A stretch of DNA of 64,000 bases from Roseibium limicola (GCF_017313085.1 NZ_JAFLNF010000010.1:1-64000); one strand, 5' to 3'. Counted from the stretch's first letter, positions 45,583-55,285 are shown. Numbers and translations: made by a program. The notes: a model not told the origin generated them from the sequence alone.

Positions 45583-45829
45583 GGTGTCTCCCGTCTTTTT
45601 ATTCTTCAAACCTTGTCCGTGACCAGGATTGGCTACGGTAAACCGGTATCGCCTGTCGGCACAGCGGCCGGGGCGAAGCGGGCGGATAATAGAGAGGCTT
45701 GCAAAGCGGAGCAAGGCGGGGACGACAACTTACTCCGCTCATTTAATCGTTATAATTCTGGAGGCTGCGTTCAGATCCGCTATAGATGCCTGCAGACAAG
45801 ACAGTGAAGTATCTGGAGGAGACGCATCC

Positions 45830-46603
45830 ATGGCCTCGACAGCCTCGTCGCAGACGATCAAGCCGATTGTTGCCGGTAACTGGAAGATGAACGGCGCGCG
45901 CGCCAGCCTGGCAACCCTTGCCGCCATTGGTGAGGGTGTGGGGTCGCAGCTGGCTAGCAAGGTCGATGTGATGATCTGCCCGCCGGCGCCGCTGGTTTTC
46001 GCCGCCGCAACGGCATGCGAAAAGCTGCCGATGACAATTGGCGCTCAGGACTGCCATGCAGAAGAAAGCGGCGCTCACACGGGTGATACCTCAGCGGAAA
46101 TGCTGGCGGATTGCGGTGCGGTTGCTGTGATTGTCGGTCATTCAGAGCGCCGGGCCGATCACGGCGAGCGTGATGCGGATGTGAAGGCCAAGGCCGAAGC
46201 TGCCTACCGGGCGGGTCTCGTGGCGATCGTTTGCGTCGGGGAGACCCGAGCACAGCGCGAGGCGGGAGAGGAAATCGCCGTGGTGTCCGATCAGCTGGCT
46301 GAATCGCTTCCCGACGCGGCAACGGCAGCCAACACGATTGTTGCCTATGAGCCTGTCTGGGCCATCGGAACCGGCCTCACGCCGACTGCGAATGATGTAG
46401 CTGCCATGCATAAGGTCATGCGTGACCGGCTGACGGCGCGTTTTGGCAATGAAGGAGCGAGCATGCGTCTTCTTTATGGCGGGTCGGTCAAGCCGGGCAA
46501 CGCGGCCGAGTTGATGGGCATTGATCATGTCAACGGGGCTTTGGTCGGTGGCGCTAGCCTCAAGGCAGAAGATTTTCTGGGTATCATCAGCGCCTACGCC
46601 TGA
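45830..46603 (+). CDS. tpiA: Triosephosphate isomerase
   Basis: TpiA interconverts dihydroxyacetone phosphate and glyceraldehyde 3-phosphate. The 257-residue barrel has K19 in NWKMNG, H104 in VGHSERR, catalytic E174 in [11 protein letters not shown] and the phosphate loop [10 protein letters not shown] strong ribosome-binding site (GGAGGAG) lies before the ATG at 45830, which excludes longer frames. In related genomes secG and pyrG follow; here a terminator and divIC follow, while secG-pyrG is at 14-16 kb. Confidence 0.97.
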   Translation: MASTASSQTIKPIVAGNWKMNGARASLATLAAIGEGVGSQLASKVDVMICPPAPLVFAAATACEKLPMTIGAQDCHAEESGAHTGDTSAEMLADCGAVAVIVGHSERRADHGERDADVKAKAEAAYRAGLVAIVCVGETRAQREAGEEIAVVSDQLAESLPDAATAANTIVAYEPVWAIGTGLTPTANDVAAMHKVMRDRLTARFGNEGASMRLLYGGSVKPGNAAELMGIDHVNGALVGGASLKAEDFLGIISAYA

Positions 46604-46646
46604 TTTCAACAGCGGAACGGGCTGCGGTTCAGCAGTCAGACACATC

Positions 46647-46675
46647 AACCGGAGCCGGCAACGGCTCCGGTTTTG
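46647..46675 (+). terminator. Rho-independent terminator after tpiA
   Basis: A 10-bp stem AACCGGAGCC (46647-46656) and GGCTCCGGTT (46663-46672) with loop GGCAAC is followed by TTG TTT. It lies 43 bases after the tpiA stop. Confidence 0.9.
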
Positions 46676-46851
46676 TTTATTCGGGCAATTACTTAGGGCT
46701 GTTGCAGGGAGCCGGGCGCGCGGCAGCGCTCGACGCAGGGTGTTGATAACCTGGCAACGGTCGGTTTCGGCGGTCTCGGAAACCGTCTCTTAACCCTGTC
46801 GACCCATAGTGAGGTCAGACCCGTTTGTATCTCTGTTTCAAGGTCTTTTCC

Positions 46852-47208
46852 GTGCCCGCGACAACACGCCAGCGCAAGCAATCCGTCTTCCGCCGACTGA
46901 TCATTCCTGCCGCCGCTTTGTCGGTGCTCGCCTATTATGGCTTCCACGCCCTCAACGGGGAGTTGGGGTTGGTCGGGCGAGCGCGTATCGAGCGCCAGGA
47001 GAAACTGCTTCAGGCGGAGCTGGACGGGCTCGTCAAAGAGCGTAATAGTTACATCGCCAAGGTGACCCTCCTGCGGCCGGAAAGTCTCGATCCCGACATG
47101 ATGGACGAGCGTGCCAGGCAGAGCCTCAATCTAGTACAGGGCGATGAATTGGTAATTCTTCGTCGATCAGCGAGATATGCCAATATCAACCAGAATTCGG
47201 TTGAATAG
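46852..47208 (+). CDS. Septum formation initiator protein, DivIC/FtsB-like
   Basis: A small bitopic division protein of 118 residues, expected to join FtsL and FtsQ at the septum. It has a basic cytoplasmic tail (ATTRQRKQSVFRR), one membrane helix (LIIPAAALSVLAYYGFHAL) and a periplasmic coiled coil (RARIERQEKLLQAELDGLVKER, core RQEKLLQAELDGLVKER). It ends with the DPDMMDERARQSL motif typical of alphaproteobacterial members placed before pdhA. The GTG at 46852 is preferred; a TTG at 46825 would add nine residues. Confidence 0.9.
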   Translation: MPATTRQRKQSVFRRLIIPAAALSVLAYYGFHALNGELGLVGRARIERQEKLLQAELDGLVKERNSYIAKVTLLRPESLDPDMMDERARQSLNLVQGDELVILRRSARYANINQNSVE

Positions 47209-47231
47209 TGCTTTTAAACCGAAATTCGGTT
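47188..47231. promoter_or_regulatory. Pair of AACCGAAATTCGGTT-type dyads before pdhA
   Basis: AACCAGAATTCGGTT (47188-47202, overlapping the end of divIC) and the perfect dyad AACCGAAATTCGGTT (47217-47231) match at 13 of 15 positions and are spaced 29 bases. They lie 130-170 bases before pdhA, in its only upstream gap, so they are candidate operators of the pyruvate dehydrogenase operon. The regulator is unknown. Confidence 0.5.
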
Positions 47232-47358
47232 AATTCTAATTACAAGAGCAATAACAGGTTGATAGATGGCTTGAATGCCAGCTATGCAGTATCTTGGATT
47301 GACAAGAGGCGCAGGTTAATTTCCGCTTGCTGTCTATAAGGGAAACGTCCAGCTAGAG

Positions 47359-48420
47359 ATGAGGGATATGGCCGCAGCGACAAAGTCAACTGCAGGCTCG
47401 GGCACTAAGTCCGCCAGCCGCTCTCGCGGAGCCGCCAAATCGGCCGCTCCGGCGATCGTAGAATTCGACAAGGATCAGGAGCTACACGCTTACCGCGAAA
47501 TGCTCCAGATCCGCCGTTTCGAGGAAAAAGCCGGCCAGTTGTATGGCATGGGCCTCATTGGCGGGTTCTGTCACCTCTATATTGGCCAGGAAGCTGTCGT
47601 TGTCGGCATGCAGATGGCCAAGGTCGATGGTGATCAGATGATTACCGGCTACCGGGACCACGGCCACATGTTGGCGATGGATCTCGATCCGAAGGGCGTC
47701 ATGGCCGAGTTGACTGGGCGCCGCGGCGGCTTGTCGAAAGGCAAGGGCGGCTCCATGCACATGTTCTCCAAGGAAAAACATTTCTACGGCGGTCATGGCA
47801 TTGTCGGTGCGCAGGTGTCGCTTGGAACTGGTCTCGGCTTTGCCAACAAGTACCGTGAGAACGGCAATGTTGCGATGGCCTTCTTTGGTGACGGCGCGTC
47901 CAACCAGGGTCAGGTCTACGAGAGCTTCAATATGGCTCAGCTGTGGAAGATCCCGGTGATCTACGTCATCGAGAACAATAAATACGGCATGGGCACCTCG
48001 GTTGAACGCTCCTCTGCCAACACAGACCTCTCCCAGCGCGGGGCCTCTTTCGGCATTCCGGGCGAGCAGGTCGACGGCATGGATGTCCGTGCCGTAATGG
48101 CTGCCTCCCAGAAGGCGCTTGAGCATTGCCGCTCGGGCAAGGGCCCCTACATCCTTGAAATGATCACCTACCGCTACCGCGGGCACTCCATGTCCGACCC
48201 AGCGAAGTATCGCTCCAAGGAAGAAGTGCAGAAAATGCGCACCGAGCACGATCCGATCGAGCAGGTTCGCAAGCGTGTTCTGGACAACGGCTGGGCGACT
48301 GAAGACGAGCTCAAGGCGCTCGACAAGGACGTCCGGGCCATCGTCGCCGAGGCGGCCGAGTTTGCCCAGACCGATCCGGAGCCGGATGTATCCGAGCTCT
48401 ACACCGACATTCTGCTTTAA
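47359..48420 (+). CDS. pdhA: Pyruvate dehydrogenase E1 component, alpha subunit
   Basis: E1-alpha binds thiamine diphosphate and with E1-beta decarboxylates pyruvate. The 353-residue product has an Ala/Ser/Lys-rich N-terminal tail. The core follows: RRFEEKAGQLYGMGLIGGFCHLYIGQEA (core QLYGMGLIGGFCHLYIGQEA), the thiamine motif from GDGASNQG to IENNKYGMGT, and YRYRGHSMSDPAKYRS, which corresponds to the loop that is phosphorylated in mitochondria. Either ATG 47359 or ATG 47368 could start it; GAGGG is too close to the second. It is first in the pdhA-pdhB-pdhC-lpd operon, 15 bases before pdhB. Confidence 0.96.
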   Translation: MRDMAAATKSTAGSGTKSASRSRGAAKSAAPAIVEFDKDQELHAYREMLQIRRFEEKAGQLYGMGLIGGFCHLYIGQEAVVVGMQMAKVDGDQMITGYRDHGHMLAMDLDPKGVMAELTGRRGGLSKGKGGSMHMFSKEKHFYGGHGIVGAQVSLGTGLGFANKYRENGNVAMAFFGDGASNQGQVYESFNMAQLWKIPVIYVIENNKYGMGTSVERSSANTDLSQRGASFGIPGEQVDGMDVRAVMAASQKALEHCRSGKGPYILEMITYRYRGHSMSDPAKYRSKEEVQKMRTEHDPIEQVRKRVLDNGWATEDELKALDKDVRAIVAEAAEFAQTDPEPDVSELYTDILL

Positions 48421-48435
48421 GGCCGGGGGACACCA

Positions 48436-49824
48436 ATGCCGATTGATATTTTGATGCCGGCCCTTTCCCCGACCATGGAAGAGGGCAAGCTCGCCAAATG
48501 GCTCAAGGCCGAAGGCGATAGCGTGACAGCCGGCGACGTGATCGCCGAAATCGAAACCGACAAGGCGACCATGGAAGTGGAAGCTGTCGAAGAGGGCACC
48601 ATTGGCAAGATCCTGGTCCCAGAGGGCACGGATGCCGTCAAGGTGAACGAAAAGATCGCCATCTTGCTTGAAGAAGGCGAAGACGCCAGCGCTCTGGACA
48701 AGGCGTCCGAAGCTGCCGCTCCGGCGCAGTCGGCGCCTGCTGGCAAGGAAAACGCTGAAGCGGAAACGGCTGCTCCGCTGCCGGCTGCTCCGGTCTCCTC
48801 CGAGCCTGCCGATGATCCGGAAATTCCGGATGGCACACCGATGAAGTCCTCGACCGTTCGCGAAGCGCTGCGTGATGCGATGGCCGAAGAAATGCGTCGG
48901 GATGGCGATGTTTTCGTCATGGGTGAGGAAGTCGCCGAATACCAGGGCGCCTACAAGATCACTCAAGGCCTGCTGGCAGAGTTTGGCGACAAGCGCGTCA
49001 TCGATACACCGATCACCGAGCACGGCTTTGCCGGCATGGGCGTCGGCGCCGCGATGGCCGGTCTGAAGCCGATCGTTGAGTTCATGACCTTCAACTTCGC
49101 CATGCAGGCGATTGACCAGATCATCAACTCTGCTGCCAAGACACTTTACATGTCTGGCGGCCAGATGGGCGCACCCATGGTGTTCCGTGGTCCAAACGGT
49201 GCTGCGGCGCGCGTTGGGGCACAGCACTCGCAGGATTTCGCAAGCTGGTATGCCAGTGTTCCGGGCCTGACGGTCATCCAGCCGTACTCGGCTGCTGACG
49301 CCAAGGGTCTTTTGAAGGCTGCGATCCGCAATCCGAACCCGGTGGTCTTCCTGGAGAACGAAATTCTCTACGGTCAGACGTTCGAGATCCCGGACATGGA
49401 CGACTTCATCCTGCCGATCGGCAAGGCGAAGGTCGAGCGCACCGGTTCCGACGTGACGCTGGTCTCCTGGAGCATCGGCATGACCTATGCGCTCAAGGCG
49501 GCTGATCAGCTGGCGGAGCAGGGCATTTCGGCGGAAGTCATCAACCTGCGGACGATCCGTCCGCTGGACATCGACACGGTCATCAAGTCGGTCAAGAAGA
49601 CCGGCCGTCTGGTTACGGTCGAAGAAGCTTATCCGATGTGTTCGGTGTCTTCGGAAATCGCCTTCCAGGTTCAGGAAAAGGCTTTCGATTATCTCGATGC
49701 TCCGATCCTGCGTGTGACCGGCAAGGACGTTCCGATGCCTTACGCCGCAAACCTGGAAAAGCTGGCGTTGCCGAATGTTCAGGAAGTGATCGATGCGGCC
49801 AAGGCCGTGACATACACCGCCTAA
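48436..49824 (+). CDS. pdhB: Pyruvate dehydrogenase E1 beta subunit with N-terminal lipoyl domain
   Basis: The protein (462 residues) is a normal E1-beta of about 325 residues preceded by a full lipoyl domain. The lipoyl lysine is K43 in [12 protein letters not shown] flexible Ala/Pro/Glu linker follows (about 80-130), then the transketolase-like core with [20 protein letters not shown] (core [15 protein letters not shown]), [16 protein letters not shown] and the C-terminal transketolase domain. Lipoylated E1-beta is known in alphaproteobacteria such as Sinorhizobium and Zymomonas. The lipoyl section is nearly identical to that of pdhC even at DNA level. Confidence 0.96.
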   Translation: MPIDILMPALSPTMEEGKLAKWLKAEGDSVTAGDVIAEIETDKATMEVEAVEEGTIGKILVPEGTDAVKVNEKIAILLEEGEDASALDKASEAAAPAQSAPAGKENAEAETAAPLPAAPVSSEPADDPEIPDGTPMKSSTVREALRDAMAEEMRRDGDVFVMGEEVAEYQGAYKITQGLLAEFGDKRVIDTPITEHGFAGMGVGAAMAGLKPIVEFMTFNFAMQAIDQIINSAAKTLYMSGGQMGAPMVFRGPNGAAARVGAQHSQDFASWYASVPGLTVIQPYSAADAKGLLKAAIRNPNPVVFLENEILYGQTFEIPDMDDFILPIGKAKVERTGSDVTLVSWSIGMTYALKAADQLAEQGISAEVINLRTIRPLDIDTVIKSVKKTGRLVTVEEAYPMCSVSSEIAFQVQEKAFDYLDAPILRVTGKDVPMPYAANLEKLALPNVQEVIDAAKAVTYTA

Positions 49825-49839
49825 TCCCGGGGGAAGCAC

Positions 49840-51222
49840 ATGCCTATCAATATCACGATGCCGGCGCTCTCTCCGACGATGGAAGAGGGCAATCTGGCCA
49901 AGTGGCACGTCAAGGAAGGAGACACAGTCTCTGCCGGTGACGTGATCGCTGAAATCGAGACCGACAAGGCGACCATGGAAGTGGAAGCCGTCGAAGAGGG
50001 GACGGTCGGCAAGATCGTCGTCGCTGAAGGCACGGAAGCCGTCAAGGTCAACGCACTGATCGCCATCCTGCTTGAGGACGGCGAAGACGCCAGCGCTATC
50101 GAAAAGTCCGGCGACAGCGCCGGGTCTTCAGAGGCTCCGTCCAAGGCTGAAAAGTCCGAGGCCGCTCCCGCAGCTGCCGCCGATGCCGGTTCCAAGGAAG
50201 TCATTCCTGTCGGTACCGAGGCAGCTTCGGGCCCGAACCCGGCACCCAAGGGTGCTGATGGCGGCCGGATCTTTTCCTCGCCGCTGGCCCGTCGCCTGGC
50301 CAAGCAGAACGGCCTCGACCTCGCTGCTCTGTCCGGTTCTGGCCCGAAGGGACGCATCGTCAAAAGCGATGTGGATGCAGCCCTGAAGTCCGGCACAGGC
50401 AAGGCTGCCGCGGCTGACGCTCCGAAGGCCGCCGCTCCGGCCGCCGCTCCGGCAGCCGCCCCGGCCGCAGCCCCGGCTGGCATGAGCAAGGATCAGGTGC
50501 TGAAATTGTTCGAGGAAGGCTCTTACGAGCTGGAACCGCATGACGGCATGCGCAAGACCATTGCCAAGCGCCTGACAGAGTCCAAGCAGACCATCCCGCA
50601 CTTCTATGTCTCGGTGGATTGCGAGCTGGATGCGCTTCTCGCCCTGCGGGCGCAGCTCAACTCTGCGGCGCCGACCGACAAGGACGGCAAGCCGGCCTAC
50701 AAGCTGTCGGTCAACGACATGACCATCAAGGCCCTGGCCTTGTCCCTGCGCGATGTTCCGGACGCCAACGTGTCCTGGACCGCCGATGCCATGGTCAAGC
50801 ACAAGCATGCCGACGTCGGGGTGGCTGTTTCGATTCCTGGTGGCCTGATCACACCGATCATCCGCTCGGCTGAGATGAAGCCTCTGTCCGTGATCTCCAA
50901 CGAGATGAAGGACATGGGCGCACGTGCCAAGGCGAAGAAGCTGAAGCCGGAAGAGTACCAGGGCGGCACCACCGCCGTGTCCAACATGGGCATGATGGGC
51001 GTCAAGGACTTCTCCGCTGTGGTCAACCCGCCGCATGCCACGATCCTGGCCGTTGGGGCTGGTGAGAAACGCCCGGTTGTGAAGGACGACGCACTGGCGA
51101 TCGCCACCGTCATGACCGTGACGCTCTCCACCGACCACCGTTGCGTCGACGGGGCACTGGGCGCCGAACTGCTGAAGGCGTTCAAGGGCTACATCGAAAA
51201 TCCGATGAGCATGCTCGTCTGA
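49840..51222 (+). CDS. pdhC: Dihydrolipoamide acetyltransferase, E2 of pyruvate dehydrogenase
   Basis: E2 is the structural core and transfers the acetyl group to CoA. In 460 residues it has one lipoyl domain with lipoyl K43, an Ala/Pro/Glu linker, and the E1/E3-binding domain at about 144-182 ([30 protein letters not shown]). A second Ala/Pro linker ([19 protein letters not shown]) and the catalytic domain with H433 and D437 in [12 protein letters not shown] follow. It lies 15 bases after pdhB. A strong hairpin follows before lpd. Confidence 0.97.
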   Translation: MPINITMPALSPTMEEGNLAKWHVKEGDTVSAGDVIAEIETDKATMEVEAVEEGTVGKIVVAEGTEAVKVNALIAILLEDGEDASAIEKSGDSAGSSEAPSKAEKSEAAPAAAADAGSKEVIPVGTEAASGPNPAPKGADGGRIFSSPLARRLAKQNGLDLAALSGSGPKGRIVKSDVDAALKSGTGKAAAADAPKAAAPAAAPAAAPAAAPAGMSKDQVLKLFEEGSYELEPHDGMRKTIAKRLTESKQTIPHFYVSVDCELDALLALRAQLNSAAPTDKDGKPAYKLSVNDMTIKALALSLRDVPDANVSWTADAMVKHKHADVGVAVSIPGGLITPIIRSAEMKPLSVISNEMKDMGARAKAKKLKPEEYQGGTTAVSNMGMMGVKDFSAVVNPPHATILAVGAGEKRPVVKDDALAIATVMTVTLSTDHRCVDGALGAELLKAFKGYIENPMSMLV

Positions 51223-51239
51223 TCGAGCCGATTCCTTTT

Positions 51240-51266
51240 GGCGCGGCGGCGATTGCCTGCCGCGCC
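51240..51266 (+). promoter_or_regulatory. Strong intra-operon hairpin between pdhC and lpd
   Basis: GGCGCGGC-GGC (51240-51250) pairs with GCC-T-GCCGCGCC (51255-51266) around loop GATT, an 11-bp stem with one bulged base and no U-tract. It may stabilise the upstream message or mark an RNA processing site; it is not a typical terminator. Confidence 0.55.
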
Positions 51267-51298
51267 ACTCCAGCCTTTCTCGATATAAGGGGGAAACG

Positions 51299-52747
51299 AT
51301 GGCCGACACCAATTACGACGTCATCATCATCGGCTCCGGTCCCGGCGGTTATGTCACCGCCATTCGCGCAAGCCAGCTTGGCCTGAAGACCGCCATTGTC
51401 GAACGCGAGCATCTGGGCGGCATCTGCCTCAACTGGGGCTGCATTCCGACCAAGGCGCTGCTGCGGTCTGCTGAAATTCTCGATCATGCCAACCATGCCA
51501 AGTCCTTCGGGCTGAAGCTGGAAGGCAAGATGACTGCTGACGTCAAGGACGTGGTTGCCCGCTCCCGCGGCGTATCCGCCCGCCTTAACGGCGGCATCGG
51601 TTATCTGATGAAAAAAAACAAGATCGATGTGATCTGGGGCGAAGCCAAGCTGAAAAGCCCAGGCGAAATCACCGTGGGCAAGTCGTCCAAGCCGGCTGTT
51701 CAGCCGCAGCACCCGGTGCCGAAAGGCGTCAAGGGTGAGGGCACCTACACGGCCAAGCACATCATTGTCGCCACGGGCGCCCGACCGCGCGCGCTGCCGG
51801 GCATCGAGCCGGACGGCAAGCTGATCTGGACCTACTTCGAGGCGATGAAACCGGACTTCATGCCGAAGTCACTTGTCGTCATGGGTTCGGGCGCCATCGG
51901 CATCGAGTTCGCCTCCTTCTACCGCTCCATGGGCGTCGACGTGACCGTGGTCGAAGTCATGACCCAGGTGATGCCTGTGGAAGATCCCGAGATTTCTGCC
52001 ATCGCCCGCAAGGCGCTGGAAAAGCGCGGGCTCAAGATCCTGACCGAAGCCAAGGTGTCCAAGGTGGAGAAGGGATCCAACTCGATCACCGCCCACGTTG
52101 AGACCAAGGACGGCAAGGTTCAGAAGATCGAAGCCGATCGCCTGATCTCGGCAGTCGGCGTTGTCGGCAACATCGAGAACCTCGGCCTCGAGGATCTCGG
52201 CGTCAAGACGGATCGCGGCTGCGTTGTCATCGACGGATACGGCAAGACCAACGTTCCGGGACTCTATGCCATCGGTGATGTGGCCGGTCCTCCCATGCTG
52301 GCACACAAGGCCGAACATGAGGGCGTGATCTGCATCGAGAAGATCGCTGGCGTTGAAGGCGTTCATCCGATGGACAAGGGCAAGATCCCGGGCTGCACCT
52401 ACTGCAACCCGCAGGTTGCCTCGGTCGGTCTGACGGAAGCCAAGGCCAAGGAGCAGGGTCGTGAGGTCCGCGTCGGACGCTACAGCTTCAATGCCAACGG
52501 CAAGGCGATTGCCCTGGGTGAAGACAACGGCATGATCAAGACCATCTTCGACAAGAAGACCGGCGAGCTGTTGGGTGCACACATGGTCGGTGCGGAAGTC
52601 ACCGAGCTAATCCAGGGCTTTGTGGTCGCGATGAACCTGGAGACCACCGAAGAAGAGTTGATGCACACCATCTTCCCGCATCCGACCCTGTCGGAAATGA
52701 TGAAGGAAAGCGTGCTCGACGCCTACGGACGGGTTCTCAACGCCTAA
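51299..52747 (+). CDS. lpdA: Dihydrolipoyl dehydrogenase, E3
   Basis: E3 reoxidises dihydrolipoamide with FAD and NAD+. The 482-residue protein has the FAD motif GSGPGG at 12-17, redox pair C43 and C48 in GGICLNWGCIPTK, the NAD motif VMGSGAIGIEF, the second FAD contact YAIGDVAGPPMLAHKA, and the H461/E466 dyad in HPTLSE. An insertion at about 120-145 (KSSKPAVQPQHPVPKG) makes it slightly longer than usual and is typical of the pdh-linked form in alphaproteobacteria. A strong GGGGG-containing ribosome-binding site (AAGGGGGAAACG) precedes the ATG. Confidence 0.97.
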   Translation: MADTNYDVIIIGSGPGGYVTAIRASQLGLKTAIVEREHLGGICLNWGCIPTKALLRSAEILDHANHAKSFGLKLEGKMTADVKDVVARSRGVSARLNGGIGYLMKKNKIDVIWGEAKLKSPGEITVGKSSKPAVQPQHPVPKGVKGEGTYTAKHIIVATGARPRALPGIEPDGKLIWTYFEAMKPDFMPKSLVVMGSGAIGIEFASFYRSMGVDVTVVEVMTQVMPVEDPEISAIARKALEKRGLKILTEAKVSKVEKGSNSITAHVETKDGKVQKIEADRLISAVGVVGNIENLGLEDLGVKTDRGCVVIDGYGKTNVPGLYAIGDVAGPPMLAHKAEHEGVICIEKIAGVEGVHPMDKGKIPGCTYCNPQVASVGLTEAKAKEQGREVRVGRYSFNANGKAIALGEDNGMIKTIFDKKTGELLGAHMVGAEVTELIQGFVVAMNLETTEEELMHTIFPHPTLSEMMKESVLDAYGRVLNA

Positions 52748-52805
52748 ATATTGCAGGACCGGCGTGATAGCGTCGGTCTTCGCATTTGATCCATATCTAT
52801 CGGTT

Positions 52806-52915
52806 TGTCATCCCGGCCAAGCGTAGCGCGAGCCGGGACCGGTGGGTCAATAGACTATCGATAAGACTTCGGCTCACCGATCCCGGATCTTCGCGTTGCT
52901 GCGTCCGGGATGACG
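52806..52915. repeat. Inverted pair of CCCGG palindromic elements after lpd
   Basis: GTCATCCCGG at 52806 and the mirror-image CCGGGATGAC ending near 52914 enclose two hairpins (CCCGG...CCGGGACCGG and CCGATCCCGG...CCGGGAT). This is one head-to-head pair of the long type of the dispersed family. It separates lpd from the next gene and may stop transcription by structure alone. Confidence 0.75.
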
Positions 52916-53012
52916 AAGACGGGGGGAGTCGAATTCAGCCCCCTTTTTTGAGACAGCCTGGCGGGCTTCCTCGGGATAAGGTGGACATTTTGTGTCGGGA
53001 GGAACAGACCAA

Positions 53013-53249
53013 ATGGGTTTCATACTGTGGATCATCATCGGGTTGATTGCCGGGGCCATCGCGCACCGTGTGTTGAACTCCCGTGGCGGCTTCTTCGGAT
53101 CTCTGGTTGTCGGTCTGGTTGGTGCGCTGCTGGGCGGCAAACTGGCGGATGTGTTCAATCTGCATGTGGCTGGCGGCTTTGTTGATCAGCTGATTGTCGC
53201 GACGCTTGGATCAATCCTGTTCCTCTTCCTCTGGAAGAAGCTTTTCTGA
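53013..53249 (+). CDS. GlsB/YeaQ/YmgE-family small membrane protein
   Basis: A 78-residue protein with three hydrophobic segments and the glycine-spaced pattern MGFILWIIIGLIAGAIAH ... GGFFGSLVVGLVGALLGG ... ATLGSILFLFLWKKLF. This is the transglycosylase-associated (GlsB/YeaQ) family, whose members are stress-linked but have no proven activity. GGAGGAA lies 10 bases before the ATG. The stop is 2 bases from the next start, so it is coupled to the thioesterase gene. Confidence 0.88.
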   Translation: MGFILWIIIGLIAGAIAHRVLNSRGGFFGSLVVGLVGALLGGKLADVFNLHVAGGFVDQLIVATLGSILFLFLWKKLF

Positions 53250-53251
53250 AC

Positions 53252-53671
53252 ATGGCGGATTTGCAAGCGCGGCTGGAAGACTTTCCCGCCTGCACGACCG
53301 ACAAGCTGCGCTACCGGGACTGTGACGCCCAGGGCCACGTGAACAATGCGGTCTATTCTACCTTTCTGGAATCCGCCCGCACGGAAATGCTTTACGTCGG
53401 CGGCGAGCCGATTCTGGATCCGGGATGCGGCTTTGTCATCGTTCGGCTGGAGCTGGACTTTGTTGCCGAAACCCATTGGCCGGGCACGGTTGATATCGGA
53501 AGCCGGATCTTGAAGCTTGGCACCAGTTCGGTGACGATGAAGCAGACCATCTTCCAGAACGGCAAGGTGGTTGCGGACGCGGTCTGTGTGTTGGTGCAGG
53601 TGAATATGGACAGCCGCAAGCCGCAGGCTATTTCCGATCGCGCTAGGGCGCGGCTGGAACCACTGAGCTAG
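53252..53671 (+). CDS. Acyl-CoA thioesterase, hotdog fold, YbgC/FadM-like
   Basis: A 139-residue single hotdog-fold protein. The segment LRYRDCDAQGHVNNAVYSTFLESAR has the conserved Asp and HVNN catalytic/substrate motif of 4-hydroxybenzoyl-CoA thioesterase-like enzymes (core RDCDAQGHVNNAVY). The acyl group it acts on cannot be inferred. It starts 2 bases after the preceding gene and lies 83 bases before lipA, in the cluster making and using lipoyl groups. Confidence 0.87.
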   Translation: MADLQARLEDFPACTTDKLRYRDCDAQGHVNNAVYSTFLESARTEMLYVGGEPILDPGCGFVIVRLELDFVAETHWPGTVDIGSRILKLGTSSVTMKQTIFQNGKVVADAVCVLVQVNMDSRKPQAISDRARARLEPLS

Positions 53672-53754
53672 GGGCCGCTTGATGCCCGTTTGTCGCATGG
53701 CGGCCATGCGAAAGAAGACTTGACCTTTTCACCCAAGGACGACACTTAGGCTCC

Positions 53755-54729
53755 ATGGTTACGATCGTAGACACCCTGTCGAAATCGGCGGACGCTCGCG
53801 CAGATAAGCCCCGCCACCCGGAAAAGGCTCACCGCCCGGACAATCCGATTCAGCGCAAGCCGAAATGGATCCGAGTGAAGGCGCCGACGTCGCCCGTCTA
53901 TCGCGAGACCCACGAGATCGTGAAGAAGAACGGTCTGGTGACGGTGTGCGAAGAGGCAGGCTGCCCGAACATCGGTGAGTGCTGGTCCAAGAAGCACGCC
54001 AGCTTCATGATCCTCGGTGACACCTGCACCCGCGCCTGCGCCTTCTGTAATGTGCGCACAGGCATGCCGGGTGCTGTCGATCAGAGCGAACCGGCCTCAA
54101 TCGGCGAAGCCGTGGCTCGCATGGAGCTGCAGCACGTGGTGATCACCTCGGTTGACCGGGATGATCTGGATGACGGCGGCGCGACCCACTTTGCCAATGT
54201 CATCAAGGCGATCCGCGATCAGTCTCCCGGCACCACCGTTGAAGTTTTGACACCGGATTTTCTGCGCAAGGACGGTGCCATCGAGATTGTCGTTGAAGCC
54301 CGCCCGGATGTGTTCAACCACAATCTGGAAACCGTGCCGTCGAAGTACCTGAAGGTGCGCCCTGGCGCCCGCTACTTCCATTCCATTCGCCTGCTTCAGA
54401 AGGTCAAGGATCTGGATCCGGGCATGTTCACCAAGTCCGGCATCATGGTTGGCCTTGGCGAAGAGCGGAATGAAGTGCTGCAGCTGATGGACGATCTGCG
54501 TGTTGCAGATGTGGATTTCCTGACCGTCGGTCAGTATCTGCAGCCATCGAAAAAGCATTATCCGGTCAAGGCCTTCATCACGCCGGACGAGTTCAAGGCG
54601 TATGAGCGCATTGCCTATGCCAAGGGCTTCATGAAGGTTTCTGCCAGCCCGTTGACCCGCTCGTCGCACCACGCGGGTGAGGATTTCGCCGATCTCAAGG
54701 CGGCGCGCCTGGCAAAGCTCGGTCACTAG
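53755..54729 (+). CDS. lipA: Lipoyl synthase
   Basis: LipA is a radical SAM enzyme that inserts two sulfurs into protein-bound octanoyl groups, giving the lipoyl cofactor of the E2 and E1-beta proteins encoded just upstream. The 324-residue protein has both iron-sulfur cysteine sets: C65, C70 and C76 (auxiliary cluster, [13 protein letters not shown]) and C91, C95 and C98 (radical [11 protein letters not shown]). The C-terminal [10 protein letters not shown] supplies the conserved serine ligand. Placement next to the pdh operon is common in alphaproteobacteria. An inverted repeat CGCGAGGG...CCCTCGCG (54739-54767) follows without a U-tract. Confidence 0.97.
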   Translation: MVTIVDTLSKSADARADKPRHPEKAHRPDNPIQRKPKWIRVKAPTSPVYRETHEIVKKNGLVTVCEEAGCPNIGECWSKKHASFMILGDTCTRACAFCNVRTGMPGAVDQSEPASIGEAVARMELQHVVITSVDRDDLDDGGATHFANVIKAIRDQSPGTTVEVLTPDFLRKDGAIEIVVEARPDVFNHNLETVPSKYLKVRPGARYFHSIRLLQKVKDLDPGMFTKSGIMVGLGEERNEVLQLMDDLRVADVDFLTVGQYLQPSKKHYPVKAFITPDEFKAYERIAYAKGFMKVSASPLTRSSHHAGEDFADLKAARLAKLGH

Positions 54730-54808
54730 CATCAAAGGCGCGAGGGACGGTACGCCGGCCCCTCGCGATCCCAACCAGTTCCTCCGGGCAATTCATTCAG
54801 ACAGGACG

Positions 54809-55261
54809 ATGCCGAGCTTTTCCCAGACACAGACAGTCAATCATTCTGCTGCCGACATGTTCAATCTTGTCGCTGATGTTGAGCAGTATCCGGTGTTCGT
54901 ACCGCTCTGCCAGTCCCTCAGCGTGCGCGGTCGCAAGTCGCTTGACGATGGCCGGGAAGTGCTCGTGGCCGACATGACGGTTGCCTACAAGATTGTCCGG
55001 GAAACCTTTACCAGCCGTGTCGAGCTGCGGCCCGACGAGAATGTCATTCTGGTGGAATATCTCGACGGTCCGTTCAAGCAGCTAGAAAACAAGTGGACGT
55101 TCACCGACCGTCCGGACGGCAAGAGCGATATCGGCTTTTTCATTTCCTATGAATTCAAAAGCCGGGCACTGGGCTCGCTGATGGGCGCGATGTTCGACCG
55201 GGCCTTCCGCAAGTTCTCCTCAGCCTTTGAAAGCCGCGCAGACGAGGTCTACGGCGTCTGA
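54809..55261 (+). CDS. Coq10/RatA-family START-like protein, ubiquinone-binding
   Basis: A 150-residue START-fold protein that begins MPSFSQTQTVNHSAADMFNLVADVEQYPVFVPLCQ; the helix-grip N-terminus HSAADMFNLVADVEQYPVF is typical of Coq10. C-terminal FKSRALGSLMGAMFDRAF fits too. Homologues bind ubiquinone or a ubiquinone-like lipid and help respiration. RatA-like toxin names stem from an E. coli report; the cluster with lipA supports the Coq10 role. AGGAC lies 3-8 bases before the ATG. Confidence 0.9.
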   Translation: MPSFSQTQTVNHSAADMFNLVADVEQYPVFVPLCQSLSVRGRKSLDDGREVLVADMTVAYKIVRETFTSRVELRPDENVILVEYLDGPFKQLENKWTFTDRPDGKSDIGFFISYEFKSRALGSLMGAMFDRAFRKFSSAFESRADEVYGV

Positions 55262-55285
55262 ACGCCTGCTTTGTCCAGGTGATAC

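Noticed and set aside
46604..46851. Second gene between tpiA and divIC
   Set aside because: Only the terminator and the divIC leader are seen; no frame has a plausible start.
47482..49908. 808-codon open frame opposite pdhA and pdhB
   Set aside because: Antisense shadow; rich in His, Arg and Asp as expected from the reverse complement of biased codons.
54809..55261. RatA toxin of a toxin-antitoxin pair
   Set aside because: There is no antitoxin gene; sequence and the lipA neighbourhood fit a Coq10-type lipid-binding protein.
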